From: Sipunculus nudus
Taxonomy: Eukaryota > Annelida > Sipuncula > Golfingiida > Sipunculidae
Assembly (NCBI GenBank): GCA_026874595.1
Contig: JAPPUL010000076.1
Location: 436,001 to 500,000 of the forward strand
Direction: 5' to 3'
DNA length: 64,000 nucleotides
The notes under the pieces are model-generated. The model did no database searches. It was given only the letters and a program-made list of their open reading frames with translations, and was not told the DNA's origin. Shown one piece after another: positions 9,239 to 18,050 of the stretch. Numbering within the stretch: the stretch's first letter is position 1; every line of letters starts with the position of its first letter. Made by a program: the position numbers and the translations under genes.

Positions 9239-11785
9239 ATGAAATATCTTTGTATACATTCACATTTTTATCAGCCGCCGCGGGAAAACCCATGGCTTTC
9301 CTCTATACAGTATCAGCCCTCAGCACATCCTTATCATGATTGGAATGAACGTATAAATGCACAGTGTTATAAACCTAATGCCTACTCAAGGTTAATGACA
9401 AAAGACAATAAGATTAAAAAGATAATTAACAATTATTTATATATGAGCTTTAACTTTGGTCCCACATTGCTTTCATGGCTTGCGGATAAGGATATAAAGA
9501 CATATAATAAGATATTGGAAGCGGATAAGATAAGTTTGGATCTTTATAACGGACATGGTAATGCAATAGCGCAATGCTATAATCATATAATAATGCCGTT
9601 GGCGTCGCTAAAAGATAAGGTAGTGCAGGTTTTATGGGGGATTGAGGATTTTGTATATCGTTTTGGGCGTTATCCTGAGGGCATGTGGTTACCCGAGACG
9701 GCAGTAGATAATGAAAGTCTTTTAGTATTGGCGGATTATGATATAAAATATGTAATACTATCCCCTTATCAGGCAAAGGCATTTAGAGGTCTTAATAAAG
9801 CTGGGTCTAAAGAAGGGGGGGGGGAATGGATATCGGTTGAGGGAGGAGTTATAGATCCTTCGAGGGCGTATCGGTATAAGATATTGGATAGGGAAGGAGG
9901 AGTTACAGATAAGCATATAGACATCTTTTTTTATGATGGAAGGATATCAAAAAGCATAGCCTTTGATGGACTGCTTAAGGACGGCTCAAAGCTTTCCAAA
10001 CGCTTACTTGAAGGGTATTCTAATGAGCGAGAGCATCCGCAGCTTTTAAACGTTGCAACAGATGGCGAGACATATGGGCATCATTTTGAATTTGGGCAGA
10101 TGTGTTTAAGCTTTGCGTTAATGGATCTTAAAGAGCGTCATGGAGTTGAGCTAACAAATTATGGAAATTATCTTAGAAAGCATCCGCCTGAGTATGAAGT
10201 ATTTTTATATGAGAATACGTCCTGGAGTTGTTTTCATGGGATAGGGAGGTGGCAATCTGATTGTGGATGTAAGATAACAGATAATGCGGGATGGACACAG
10301 GAGTGGCGATTACATTTGCGGGAGAGTTTAGATTTTTTAAAGGGGGAGTCAGACAAGCTATACGAGAGGAGTTTAAGCAGTTATGTAGAAGAGGTATGGG
10401 AAGCACAGAAGGGGTATATAGGTGTTATATTGGGCAAGGAGGGGGGGGGTGAATATATAAAGAGGGTATCTAAAAAGGATTTAACAGATTTGGAGGTAGT
10501 AAAGTGTCTAAAGCTGCTTGAGATGTCAAGACAAAGTTTACTAATGTTTACAAGCTGCGGGTGGTTTTTCGATGACATATCGGGTATAGAGACACTGCAA
10601 ATATTAAAGCACGCCTGTTTTGTAATAGAGTATGGGAAAGAGTTTGGAGCGAGTGGTCTTGAGGGTGAATTTCTTAAACTGCTTGACATGGCAAAAAGCA
10701 ATGTGACAAAACATGGGAGTGGAAGGGATATATATGTAAATGAGGTAAAAAAGAGCATAGTAAGCCAAGAGGCTATTGTGGCCTATCACGGGCTTTTGCG
10801 GGTGGTTAAGGAGGGTGAGGGTGCTTTGGGCTTGGCTATTACATTATATAATCAAAAACTTAGATACAAAGATTATTATGAGACTATCTATTCATTTAAT
10901 GATGAAAAGCTACATATATTACTAGGCTTTTTGGAAGCAGAAGCACAAAAGACATTAGAGACGAATGAATATATATATATAGTGTTAAAGCGCGGGCAGG
11001 GTTTAAGTTGCTGGGTATGTGCTGGTAATGATTTTGGATATGTAAAGGGGGAGGTTCTAAGGTTATTGAGGGAGGGGTTATATTCGAGCTTAGAGAGTCT
11101 ATTAAGGGAAGAATTTGGGTGTAGGCGGTATGGACTTAATGTTTTACAAATAGGTGATGTAGATGTATTTGATGGATTAGTAGATATAGGATTAGTAGAG
11201 GAGGCTTATGAGCAAATTTATAAGAGTAATAAGGAACTATTAGAATTATATATAGGAGGAGGTTTTGCAATAGATAATATTTTAAAAGATGTTTATGGAT
11301 ATGAGCTTAGAAAACGTCTTACTGTATTGCTAGCGGAGATTATCGAGGATAATCATATAAAGAAAGAAGGTGGGTATAGAGAATCTACTTTTGCTATTTT
11401 GGTAAAGAAGCTAGATAGTATACTTGAGGCGATGGAATTGTTTAGGATTGCAGTAGACAAAGAAGCGATAAATCTTTTAGAAGGAGAGATATTAAAAGGT
11501 TTAACTGAGGTTTTACAAAGTGGTCTAGATACAAATAGAAGCAAACTAAATATAAGTAAACTAAAGAAGACATATTATATTTTAGATTTGGGAATAAGGT
11601 CAAAACTCAAGTTAAATACCTGGGCAATACAAAATAAATATATAGAAGTATTAGAAGGGCTAGACTGGGTTTCTGCTTTGGGATGCGCAGGAGAAGATAG
11701 AGAGATATTAAAAGAGCTACTTAAGGGGATTGGAAAACGGTTGAATTTTGCAGAAGAATATATAATAAGCTTGCAAAAGGATTAG
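9239..11785 (+). CDS. Glycoside hydrolase family 57 protein with DUF3536-type C-terminus
   Basis: Probable cytoplasmic alpha-glucan-active enzyme (848 residues, no signal peptide). The GH57 barrel occupies the N-terminal part: HSHFYQPPRENPW (residues 7-19), GMWLPETAVDNES with a conserved acidic residue, and LLNVATDGETYGHHF with the DGE motif. The rest, rich in helices, matches the layout of GH57 proteins carrying a DUF3536 domain. Substrate unknown; glycogen- or amylose-type glucans are inferred from the family. Two long G tracts, ten G at 9815-9824 and nine G at 10441-10449, encode Gly-Gly-Gly. They would shift the frame if their length slipped by one. Confidence 0.9.
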   Translation: MKYLCIHSHFYQPPRENPWLSSIQYQPSAHPYHDWNERINAQCYKPNAYSRLMTKDNKIKKIINNYLYMSFNFGPTLLSWLADKDIKTYNKILEADKISLDLYNGHGNAIAQCYNHIIMPLASLKDKVVQVLWGIEDFVYRFGRYPEGMWLPETAVDNESLLVLADYDIKYVILSPYQAKAFRGLNKAGSKEGGGEWISVEGGVIDPSRAYRYKILDREGGVTDKHIDIFFYDGRISKSIAFDGLLKDGSKLSKRLLEGYSNEREHPQLLNVATDGETYGHHFEFGQMCLSFALMDLKERHGVELTNYGNYLRKHPPEYEVFLYENTSWSCFHGIGRWQSDCGCKITDNAGWTQEWRLHLRESLDFLKGESDKLYERSLSSYVEEVWEAQKGYIGVILGKEGGGEYIKRVSKKDLTDLEVVKCLKLLEMSRQSLLMFTSCGWFFDDISGIETLQILKHACFVIEYGKEFGASGLEGEFLKLLDMAKSNVTKHGSGRDIYVNEVKKSIVSQEAIVAYHGLLRVVKEGEGALGLAITLYNQKLRYKDYYETIYSFNDEKLHILLGFLEAEAQKTLETNEYIYIVLKRGQGLSCWVCAGNDFGYVKGEVLRLLREGLYSSLESLLREEFGCRRYGLNVLQIGDVDVFDGLVDIGLVEEAYEQIYKSNKELLELYIGGGFAIDNILKDVYGYELRKRLTVLLAEIIEDNHIKKEGGYRESTFAILVKKLDSILEAMELFRIAVDKEAINLLEGEILKGLTEVLQSGLDTNRSKLNISKLKKTYYILDLGIRSKLKLNTWAIQNKYIEVLEGLDWVSALGCAGEDREILKELLKGIGKRLNFAEEYIISLQKD

Positions 11786-11845
11786 AATATATTATACTAT
11801 AGAGCTAAAGTTAAAAAATATATAGATGTATAAAAAGGATATATA

Positions 11846-12271
11846 ATGGTTGAGAGGACATTATCGATAATAAAGCCAGATGCAGTACGTTCAAAAAAGA
11901 CAGGCAAGATAATAACAATGTATGAAGAGCATGGTTTTTCAATATTGGGACAAAAAAAGCTTTTGTTGAACAGAGAAGAAGCTATGGTGTTTTATGCAGA
12001 ACATAAGGACAGACCATTTTTTGAAGAGCTTGTAGAGTTTATGATATCAGGGCCTATAGTAGTCCAAGTGCTTGAGAAGGAGAGTGCAATTAAGTCAAAC
12101 CGTGAACTAATGGGAGCAACAGATCCAAAAGAAGCAAAAGAGGGGACAATAAGAAAGTTATATGCAAATAACAAGGGAGAGAATGCGGTACATGGTTCTG
12201 ACACTTTAAGCAGTGCGGCACGTGAGATATCGTATTTTTTCAGTGAATCTGAATTATTTAAAGCGGAGTAA
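11846..12271 (+). CDS. ndk: Nucleoside diphosphate kinase
   Basis: Transfers the terminal phosphate between nucleoside triphosphates and diphosphates. It has 141 residues, the usual size. The N-terminal [12 protein letters not shown] is diagnostic and the active-site histidine lies in NAVHGSDT near residue 115. AAAGGA precedes the ATG. A small gene follows after four bases, with its Shine-Dalgarno inside the ndk terminus, so the two are probably cotranscribed. Confidence 0.97.
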   Translation: MVERTLSIIKPDAVRSKKTGKIITMYEEHGFSILGQKKLLLNREEAMVFYAEHKDRPFFEELVEFMISGPIVVQVLEKESAIKSNRELMGATDPKEAKEGTIRKLYANNKGENAVHGSDTLSSAAREISYFFSESELFKAE

Positions 12272-12275
12272 TATT

Positions 12276-12521
12276 ATGAATAAGATAAAGACATTAATAA
12301 CAAAATCGCACGGGATAATAAGGTCAGAGATAAATAATGATCTACAAAAGACGAATCCTTTAGCAAGTCGAGGGATATACCTTGTTGAACTTGGGAGTGG
12401 AGTTATAAGGGGCTATGATACATATAAATATGCATTTGATGAGGTTAGTGGAGATATAGTAAGGAAAGAGAATTTTGGAGAAGCTGAATCCTCAAAAGAT
12501 GAATCCTCAAAAGCTGAATAA
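12276..12521 (+). CDS. Small hypothetical protein downstream of ndk
   Basis: An 81-residue protein I do not recognise. ATG 12276 has GGAG seven bases upstream at the end of ndk; a longer frame opening at 12213 lies inside ndk and is unlikely to be used. The body (LASRGIYLVELGSGVIRGYDTYKYAF) looks like a small beta-rich domain with no membrane segment or cysteines. The end is a tandem repeat (ESSKDESSKAE), encoded by 15-bp DNA repeats at about 12483-12519. Confidence 0.7.
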   Translation: MNKIKTLITKSHGIIRSEINNDLQKTNPLASRGIYLVELGSGVIRGYDTYKYAFDEVSGDIVRKENFGEAESSKDESSKAE

Positions 12522-12528
12522 TAAACAT

Positions 12529-12597
12529 AAGACTTAATGTCTTAAAAAATTGCCTTAAAATAAGACAGTGTCTTAAAATAAGACACAAGATGTCTTA
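12529..12597. repeat. Cluster of three TAAGAC/GTCTTA inverted repeats
   Basis: Three nearby dyads share the arm TAAGACA/TGTCTTA: AAGAC-n5-GTCTT at 12529-12543, TAAGACA-g-TGTCTTA at 12561-12575, and TAAGACA-n5-TGTCTTA at 12579-12597. They follow the stop of the small gene after ndk. They could fold as hairpins in the transcript (terminator or processing site) or form an operator array for the genes to the right. The repetition is certain; the role is not. Confidence 0.75.
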
Positions 12598-12672
12598 AAA
12601 AGCGATACAAACCTTAAAAAACAAGTGGCTAAAAGCTGCTGTAGAAGTCGTCTATAAATATAATATAGTTTT

Positions 12673-12693
12673 GAAGTAGTTGGTACTTCTTTT
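12673..12693 (+). terminator. Weak terminator-like hairpin
   Basis: GAAGTA-gttgg-TACTTC followed by TTTT. The stem is only six pairs and AT-rich, so it may be a modest terminator of the ndk unit. Confidence 0.35.
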
Positions 12694-12743
12694 GCATATA
12701 TAATCGAGTTAGGCTTAGGATTATAAAAGTATAAGGAGTATCT

Positions 12744-12905
12744 ATGAGCAGTAAAACTATGTTATTAATGGTGATATCAATATCCTTATTTATCTTAAAC
12801 GTACTATTTGTTAGCTATATAAGGAGTACAATGGATGCGAAAGTATTAGTTCCCCTGTCGTTTAAAGAGTTTGTGGATAAGGGAGTAAATACATTTGATA
12901 TATAG
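12744..12905 (+). CDS. Small single-pass membrane protein (53 residues)
   Basis: ATG 12744 is preceded by AAGGAG with five-base spacing. The product has one clear hydrophobic helix (TMLLMVISISLFILNVLFVSY) and a charged C-terminus (SFKEFVDKGVNTFDI). I recognise no family. The C-terminal half and the following DNA are duplicated at 12935-13075, where the second copy still keeps the reading frame. This suggests a real and once-selected coding sequence. The gene converges on lon. Confidence 0.55.
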   Translation: MSSKTMLLMVISISLFILNVLFVSYIRSTMDAKVLVPLSFKEFVDKGVNTFDI

Positions 12906-13075
12906 GTATTAATCAAATATTAATTTAATAACCTGCTCTTAAATTTATTATTTGTTATTTATATTAGTACACTTGATGAGGATGCAGAACTACTGCTGTC
13001 GTTTAAAGAGTTTGTGGATAAGGGAGTAAATACATTTGATATATAGGTATTAATCAAATATTAATTTAATAACCT
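12794..13075. repeat. Tandem duplication (141-144 bp) across the small ORF / lon 3' junction
   Basis: Bases 12855-12934 and 12996-13075 are identical over 80 bp. To their left the two copies are diverged but alignable with a three-base indel (about 12794-12854 against 12937-12995). The unit holds the C-terminal half of the 53-residue ORF and the last nine codons plus stop of lon. The right-hand copy is the true lon end; the left-hand copy is a lon tail without a gene. Confidence 0.9.
12935..13046 (+). pseudogene. Truncated duplicate of the 53-residue membrane ORF
   Basis: This frame translates without stops from about 12938 to TAG at 13044-13046. It reads like the C-terminal two thirds of the small ORF at 12744: LNLLFVIYIS, then ELLLSFKEFVDKGVNTFDI. 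It lacks the ATG, the Shine-Dalgarno and the first half of the membrane helix, so it should not be expressed on its own. Substitutions lie in the left part; the last 17 codons are identical. Confidence 0.6.
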
Positions 13076-15458
13076 CATCTAAAGTTTCAACAAGATGGAA
13101 GCTAAGGCCATCTTTAACAGAGGAGCTAATCTGCTTAAGGTCTTTAATATTGTCTTTTGGACAAATAACTTCTTTTAATTTATTTCTCTTAGCAGCAATA
13201 ATCTTTTCTTTTAGGCCGCCGATAGGCAAAACATATCCAGTTAAAGTTAATTCACCCGTCATACCGATTTTAGGTTTAGTAGGTTTATTAAAGACTAAAG
13301 ATAAAATACTACATGCGATGGTAATGCCAGCAGAGGGACCATCTTTGGGAGTTGCACCTTCTGGTACATGTATGTGTATAGATGAGTTTTTAAAGAAGTC
13401 CTTATTAGCCTCATAATTTGTTATAATCTTGCTAACGTGGCTGTATGCAATGGATGCACTTTCGGTCATCACATTCCCAAGTTGCCCAGTTAGTGTAAAT
13501 GGTTTGGAATTTTCTTTTTGAGTCTTAATCGTTTCAACAAATATAACGCTTCCGCCTGAAGGAGTCCAGGCAAGCCCTGTGGCAACACCAATAGTTTTAT
13601 TTTTGAAAAAAACTTCTTCACTGTATAAAGCATTCCCAAGATATTTCTTTACAAGGGCTTTAGATATTTGTTTGTCATACTGCTTCTCACGTGCAATTAG
13701 GGATGCAATTTTACGACATATCTTCTCAAGTGCTCTGTCTAAGTTTCTAACACCGGCATCCCGTGCATAAGAGTTTATAATATAGGTGTAAGCACTTTTG
13801 GTTAGTTTCACTTGATTTTTATTAAGGCCGTGTTTTTCAAGTTGCCTAGGCAATAAATATCTTTTAGCTATCTCGTATTTTTCCTCTTCGATGTAACCGG
13901 CAAGACGTATTATTTCCATTCTGTCTATTAATGGTTTAGGGATGGTGTCTATCGTGTTTGCCGTTGTTATAAATAGAATTGAGGAGAGATCATATGGCAA
14001 GTCTATATAATAATCTAAAAACTCTTTATTTTGTTCAGGGTCAAGGACCTCAAGCAAAGCGCTTGCAGGGTCTGCTTGGAAGCTATAACTTAACTTATCA
14101 ATCTCATCTAACATAAAAACAGGATTTGATGATTTTACATATTTTAAGCCCTGAAGTATTTTACCCGGCATAGCGCCTATATACGTACGCCTGTGTCCCT
14201 TTATTTCAGCCTCATCTCTCATCCCCCCAAGAGAAAAGCGATAAAACTTTCTTTTAAGAGCAAAAGCAATAGACTTTCCAAGAGAAGTTTTCCCAACGCC
14301 TGGAGGTCCAAGTAAACATATAATTGAGCCGCCGACAGTATCACCTTTTAGCTTTCTAACAGCAAGGAATTCAAGTATACGGTCTTTAACGTCCTCCAAG
14401 CCAAAGTGATCTTGATTTAGAATATTTTCAGCTTGCTTTAAGTTATTATAATCCTTAGTATAAATGCCCCAGGGTAGGGCTAGGATAGTATCTATATAAT
14501 TTTTAGTTAGGGTATATTCTGCTGAATGAGGGTCTATAGCTTTAAACTTTTCAATTTCTTTATTTAGAACTTCTTTTATTTCGTCATTAAATTTTAGTTT
14601 TCTAATACGTTTTTGAATGGATTTAAGCTCAACATTTTGCGGGCTTTCATCAATACCCAATTCTTGTTTTATTGCTTTTAACTGTTCTTTTAGGAAAAAC
14701 TCCCGTTGTTTTTTGTCGATTACCGTATTAATTTGCTTTTGAATGTTAATCTGAAGCTCAAGTAGTTTAACTTCCTTGTCAAGATAACGCAATACTTTGT
14801 TAAGACGTTTTTTAACATCAAGCTCCTCAAGAATTTCTTGATATTCTGTTCTCTTTAGTTTAATAGCGGTAATAGCAAAGTCGCCTATATTAGAAGGCTC
14901 ATCCACATTAGCAAGTGTTAGTTTTAATTGTTCAAGTAAGAGAGGATTATTTTCGGATAAAAGTCTTAACTGAGAAAGGATAGAGCGAGTATACGCTTTA
15001 ATCTCTTCTTTAGTTTCGGTTTCCTTACTAGGTTCTGGATATTCAACAAAAGCCATAAGTCTAAAAGGGTCTTTTGAAGTAAATTTCTTTACCCTAAACC
15101 GTTTTAAGCTGTTAACAAGGATATTAACACCGCCATTTGGGAGGTTTATTTTTTTAGCTATTTTGACAACAGTTCCGACAGTATAAAGGTGCTCAGGAGT
15201 TATCTCCTTCGAAGCCTCATCTTTAACGAGAAGCAGACCAACAAAGTCCATACTTTGCTCTAAATTATTAATAGCATCAATAAGGCGTGGTTCAGAGATT
15301 AAAATAGGAGTCATTATACCTGGGAATATAGGATTATCAAAGATAGGGATAATAAAAAGGTGGCTTGGAATTACTTTATCAATAGAGATAAGTAAGTTAT
15401 TATCAGATTCAATATTAGATTCAGGATTATCATTTTTAGAGTTATCGTTTTTAGGCAT
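13050..15458 (-). CDS. lon: ATP-dependent protease Lon (LonA type)
   Basis: Cytoplasmic AAA+ protease that degrades misfolded and regulatory proteins. The 802-residue protein has the three LonA parts: an N-terminal LON substrate domain (FIIPIFDNPIFPGIMTPI), an AAA+ module with Walker A GPPGVGKTSLGK, and a protease domain with catalytic Ser near residue 709 (GPSAGITIACS) and Lys near 750 (GGLKEKIIAAK). The spacing matches the Ser-Lys dyad of the family. I saw no CIRCE element upstream. Its last codons lie within the duplicated segment described at 12794-13075. Confidence 0.97.
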   Translation of the reverse strand: MPKNDNSKNDNPESNIESDNNLLISIDKVIPSHLFIIPIFDNPIFPGIMTPILISEPRLIDAINNLEQSMDFVGLLLVKDEASKEITPEHLYTVGTVVKIAKKINLPNGGVNILVNSLKRFRVKKFTSKDPFRLMAFVEYPEPSKETETKEEIKAYTRSILSQLRLLSENNPLLLEQLKLTLANVDEPSNIGDFAITAIKLKRTEYQEILEELDVKKRLNKVLRYLDKEVKLLELQINIQKQINTVIDKKQREFFLKEQLKAIKQELGIDESPQNVELKSIQKRIRKLKFNDEIKEVLNKEIEKFKAIDPHSAEYTLTKNYIDTILALPWGIYTKDYNNLKQAENILNQDHFGLEDVKDRILEFLAVRKLKGDTVGGSIICLLGPPGVGKTSLGKSIAFALKRKFYRFSLGGMRDEAEIKGHRRTYIGAMPGKILQGLKYVKSSNPVFMLDEIDKLSYSFQADPASALLEVLDPEQNKEFLDYYIDLPYDLSSILFITTANTIDTIPKPLIDRMEIIRLAGYIEEEKYEIAKRYLLPRQLEKHGLNKNQVKLTKSAYTYIINSYARDAGVRNLDRALEKICRKIASLIAREKQYDKQISKALVKKYLGNALYSEEVFFKNKTIGVATGLAWTPSGGSVIFVETIKTQKENSKPFTLTGQLGNVMTESASIAYSHVSKIITNYEANKDFFKNSSIHIHVPEGATPKDGPSAGITIACSILSLVFNKPTKPKIGMTGELTLTGYVLPIGGLKEKIIAAKRNKLKEVICPKDNIKDLKQISSSVKDGLSFHLVETLDEVIKLIFD

Positions 15459-15677
15459 ATTAAGTACTCATTATTAAAAAGGGCTATTAAACTATATCTT
15501 TAGTTATGTGTAATTATTATATATTAAATAAAAAAAGAATAAAGTAGCTGGCAACATATCATAAATAAGATACTTTTGAATGTATAATGAGGCAATGCAT
15601 TTTTTGCAATAGAACTTTAATAAATAATTATCTAGTTAAAACTTATAATTTAAAACTTATATTTATGATATATTTTT

Positions 15678-15896
15678 ATGAAAAAGAAATTATATCTGTA
15701 CGCAATAGTAATAGGACTTAGCCTTCTGGCAATAGTAGTTATAAATCAGTTTTTAATATATATAATGCCCAAAGGGCTTACGGAGAGTGAACAATTTCTG
15801 TGGTTCTCCAGATGGAGTTCTTCATTATCGTTTGTAAGCGTTCTTTTAATAATAGCGATAATCTATCGTTATATAAGTAGTAAGAAGGGGAGCTAG
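15678..15896 (+). CDS. Small two-helix membrane protein
   Basis: A 72-residue protein with two hydrophobic segments (about residues 5-29 and 48-65), a short central loop with WFSRWSS, and a basic tail RYISSKKGS. I recognise no family. It lies just upstream of recF in the same direction and divergent from lon. The ATG has no clear Shine-Dalgarno. Confidence 0.55.
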   Translation: MKKKLYLYAIVIGLSLLAIVVINQFLIYIMPKGLTESEQFLWFSRWSSSLSFVSVLLIIAIIYRYISSKKGS

Positions 15897-15930
15897 ACTG
15901 CAAATAAATAGCCTTATAATCTGAATATTG

Positions 15931-17064
15931 ATGTATTTTAAAGAACTTCGTCTTGAAAATTTTAGGAATTATGAAGCACAAAATCTTAGCTTTTCTAAAA
16001 GTTGTAATATTTTGTATGGAGAGAACGGACTTGGCAAGACAAATGTACTTGAATCTCTTTATATACTCTCGATGACAAAGTCTTTTCGTAATGTATTAGA
16101 TAAAGAACTGGTGCGCTGGGGAAGTGAAGGTTATTTTATATCTGCAAGACTAAGCGATGGCCAGGAGAATGAACATAATGTATCAGTGGGTTTTTACGAT
16201 GGAAAGAAACAGATAAAATATAATGGTCTTGTACTAAAGCGTTTTTCTGATATGGTTGGTAAAATAAGGATAGTATCGTTTTTACAAGAAGATATAAATT
16301 TACTACTAGGCTCACCATCTATGCGTCGTCGCTATCTTGACACTTCGTTATCATTATCCTTTCCAAAGTATTTTCAAGAGCTTAGAACTTATAATAACAT
16401 ATTAAAACAAAGGAATAACGCCTTAAAGCAGATAATTAAAGGTCAACTTGGCCGAGAAGTTTTGTATGTATGGAATGAGAAGCTTGTCGAGACAGGTAGT
16501 ATAATTTTTAAGATGCGCTATGATTTTTTTAAGCCAATTAATGCTATAATAAAAGAACTTTATAATCAGCTTGAATTTAATCTTACAAAGTTTAATTTAG
16601 TTTATAATTCCTCTTTAAAGTTTATAAATATTGCTGTAGGGACAGAGGATATTAGTCAAAAAGATATAGGTTTTGATGAGCAGCAGATAAATAATGTCTT
16701 TAGAAAGCTTTTAGAGACTAATGAAGAGCGGGAATTAGCTTATGGACAAAGTCTTTTTGGTCCTCATAAGGATGATTTTTTAATACAAGCAGATGGGATT
16801 AACTTTAAGGATTTTGGTTCACAGGGTCAAAATAGGGCATGTGTGCTAACATTAAAACTTGCTATGACATATTATATAGATGATGTAGTAGGAGAGGAGA
16901 GTGTATTACTTTTGGATGACGTACTTTTGGATTTAGATGAGGTGCGTAAGAATAACTTTTTTAAACTACTTGGACAAAGACAAGTTTTTTTCACATCGAC
17001 CTCATTATATGGTTTTTCTAAAATAGAAGATAGCGCAAAACTTTTTAAAGTCCCGTTTACCTAG
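15931..17064 (+). CDS. recF: DNA replication and repair protein RecF
   Basis: SMC-like ATPase that helps RecA load at gapped DNA. From ATG 15931 the product has 377 residues. The N-terminal ELRLENFRNYE and Walker A GENGLGKT (about residues 30-37) are typical, as are the GPHKDDF motif, the ABC-type GQNRACVLTLKLA region and Walker B LLLDDVLLDLDE. It is not next to dnaA, dnaN or gyrB here, unlike in many bacteria; the only companion is the small membrane protein upstream. Confidence 0.94.
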   Translation: MYFKELRLENFRNYEAQNLSFSKSCNILYGENGLGKTNVLESLYILSMTKSFRNVLDKELVRWGSEGYFISARLSDGQENEHNVSVGFYDGKKQIKYNGLVLKRFSDMVGKIRIVSFLQEDINLLLGSPSMRRRYLDTSLSLSFPKYFQELRTYNNILKQRNNALKQIIKGQLGREVLYVWNEKLVETGSIIFKMRYDFFKPINAIIKELYNQLEFNLTKFNLVYNSSLKFINIAVGTEDISQKDIGFDEQQINNVFRKLLETNEERELAYGQSLFGPHKDDFLIQADGINFKDFGSQGQNRACVLTLKLAMTYYIDDVVGEESVLLLDDVLLDLDEVRKNNFFKLLGQRQVFFTSTSLYGFSKIEDSAKLFKVPFT

Positions 17065-17120
17065 TTAAGAAAAGTACAAAGGTTAAGTGTTTATAGATTA
17101 AGTAATTAAGTATATGATAA

Positions 17121-18017
17121 TTATCTTCTAACTATTTTAGAAGCAATATCCCAGTATGTTTTAATGGCTTTAGCACTTCTTGCAACCTCAGAAATTCTAA
17201 GTTCGTCAATAACAGTATCAGTCCCACCATATAGAGGGGCATAGCCTATATGTAATGGCAAGTTATTTATTTTCATTTTGGTTCCTTTTTTAATCTGTTT
17301 AGAGGCCTTAAGCTCGCCATCAATATAAACTTTCATATACTCGCCATTATAAGTAGCTGCAATATATTTCCATGCTCCGGCGATATTTTTTTTCCAATAT
17401 ACCTTAGAGTCCAACTCCTCAGATTTGCTAGTATCCTGAGGGGTTATACTAAATACAAGATTCAAGTTAGGGAACCTGTCATGTTGTGCATTTACAAGCC
17501 ATAGTAAATAATTTGGGAGTCCATTTCCTTTTTCGTTTGTAAGCTTTCCAACGAGTGCAGGCAAGCGTGAGTTTTGAAATATGTGTATATAAAACCATCC
17601 TTCTATAGTAACAGCATATTCAGGAGACAGAAAAAGCCGCTCATCCTCAACATCAGTCTTACTATTGGCAAAAGATTCAAATGCCGTCCCAACAATACCG
17701 CTGCTAGACCAAGATGGACGAATTGTAACACCATCATGCTCATATTTTGTTTCGTCAAAAAAGAATTCTTCACGTCCCTCATCAAAATGCCATAAAGCCA
17801 AAGTATGCTTATCAGCAATAAACTCCCCTGTTTTTCTATCAAACGAAGGATCATCAACTTCCAAAGCAGCAGGTTTTTTTAATGTTGCTTCAACTTCAAC
17901 TGTTTTCTGATTATCACAAAAAACAAAGGTTATAAGAAGTGTTAGCAAAGATATTAATAGTTTCAGAGCGTTCCACATATTGCTTTTATAGAAAAAAGTC
18001 TTATCCATTTGATACAT
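17121..18017 (-). CDS. Secreted LamG/concanavalin A-like domain protein
   Basis: A 298-residue exported protein. A hydrophobic signal segment (LKLLISLLTLLITFVFC) ends at a cysteine, but FVFC is a poor lipobox, so lipidation is uncertain. The mature part is a LamG-like jelly-roll fold: ALWHFDEGREEFFFDETKYE, GTAFESF, TIEGWFYIHIF, WKYIAATYNGEYMKVYIDG and IDELRISEVARS occur in the usual order. Such domains bind glycans or proteins. The start could also be Met 4 or Met 14; no upstream site has a clear Shine-Dalgarno. The neighbouring glycosyltransferase is on the same strand. Confidence 0.75.
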   Translation of the reverse strand: MYQMDKTFFYKSNMWNALKLLISLLTLLITFVFCDNQKTVEVEATLKKPAALEVDDPSFDRKTGEFIADKHTLALWHFDEGREEFFFDETKYEHDGVTIRPSWSSSGIVGTAFESFANSKTDVEDERLFLSPEYAVTIEGWFYIHIFQNSRLPALVGKLTNEKGNGLPNYLLWLVNAQHDRFPNLNLVFSITPQDTSKSEELDSKVYWKKNIAGAWKYIAATYNGEYMKVYIDGELKASKQIKKGTKMKINNLPLHIGYAPLYGGTDTVIDELRISEVARSAKAIKTYWDIASKIVRR

Positions 18018-18050
18018 TAATATAATGTATAAACCGCATAAAAAGATATA

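Noticed and set aside
12213-12521. 102-residue frame overlapping ndk
   Set aside because: The extra 21 residues lie inside ndk; ATG 12276 has a proper GGAG site.
15459-15677. Heat-shock CIRCE element before lon
   Set aside because: No TTAGCACTC-N9-GAGTGCTAA-like sequence; only AT-rich DNA.
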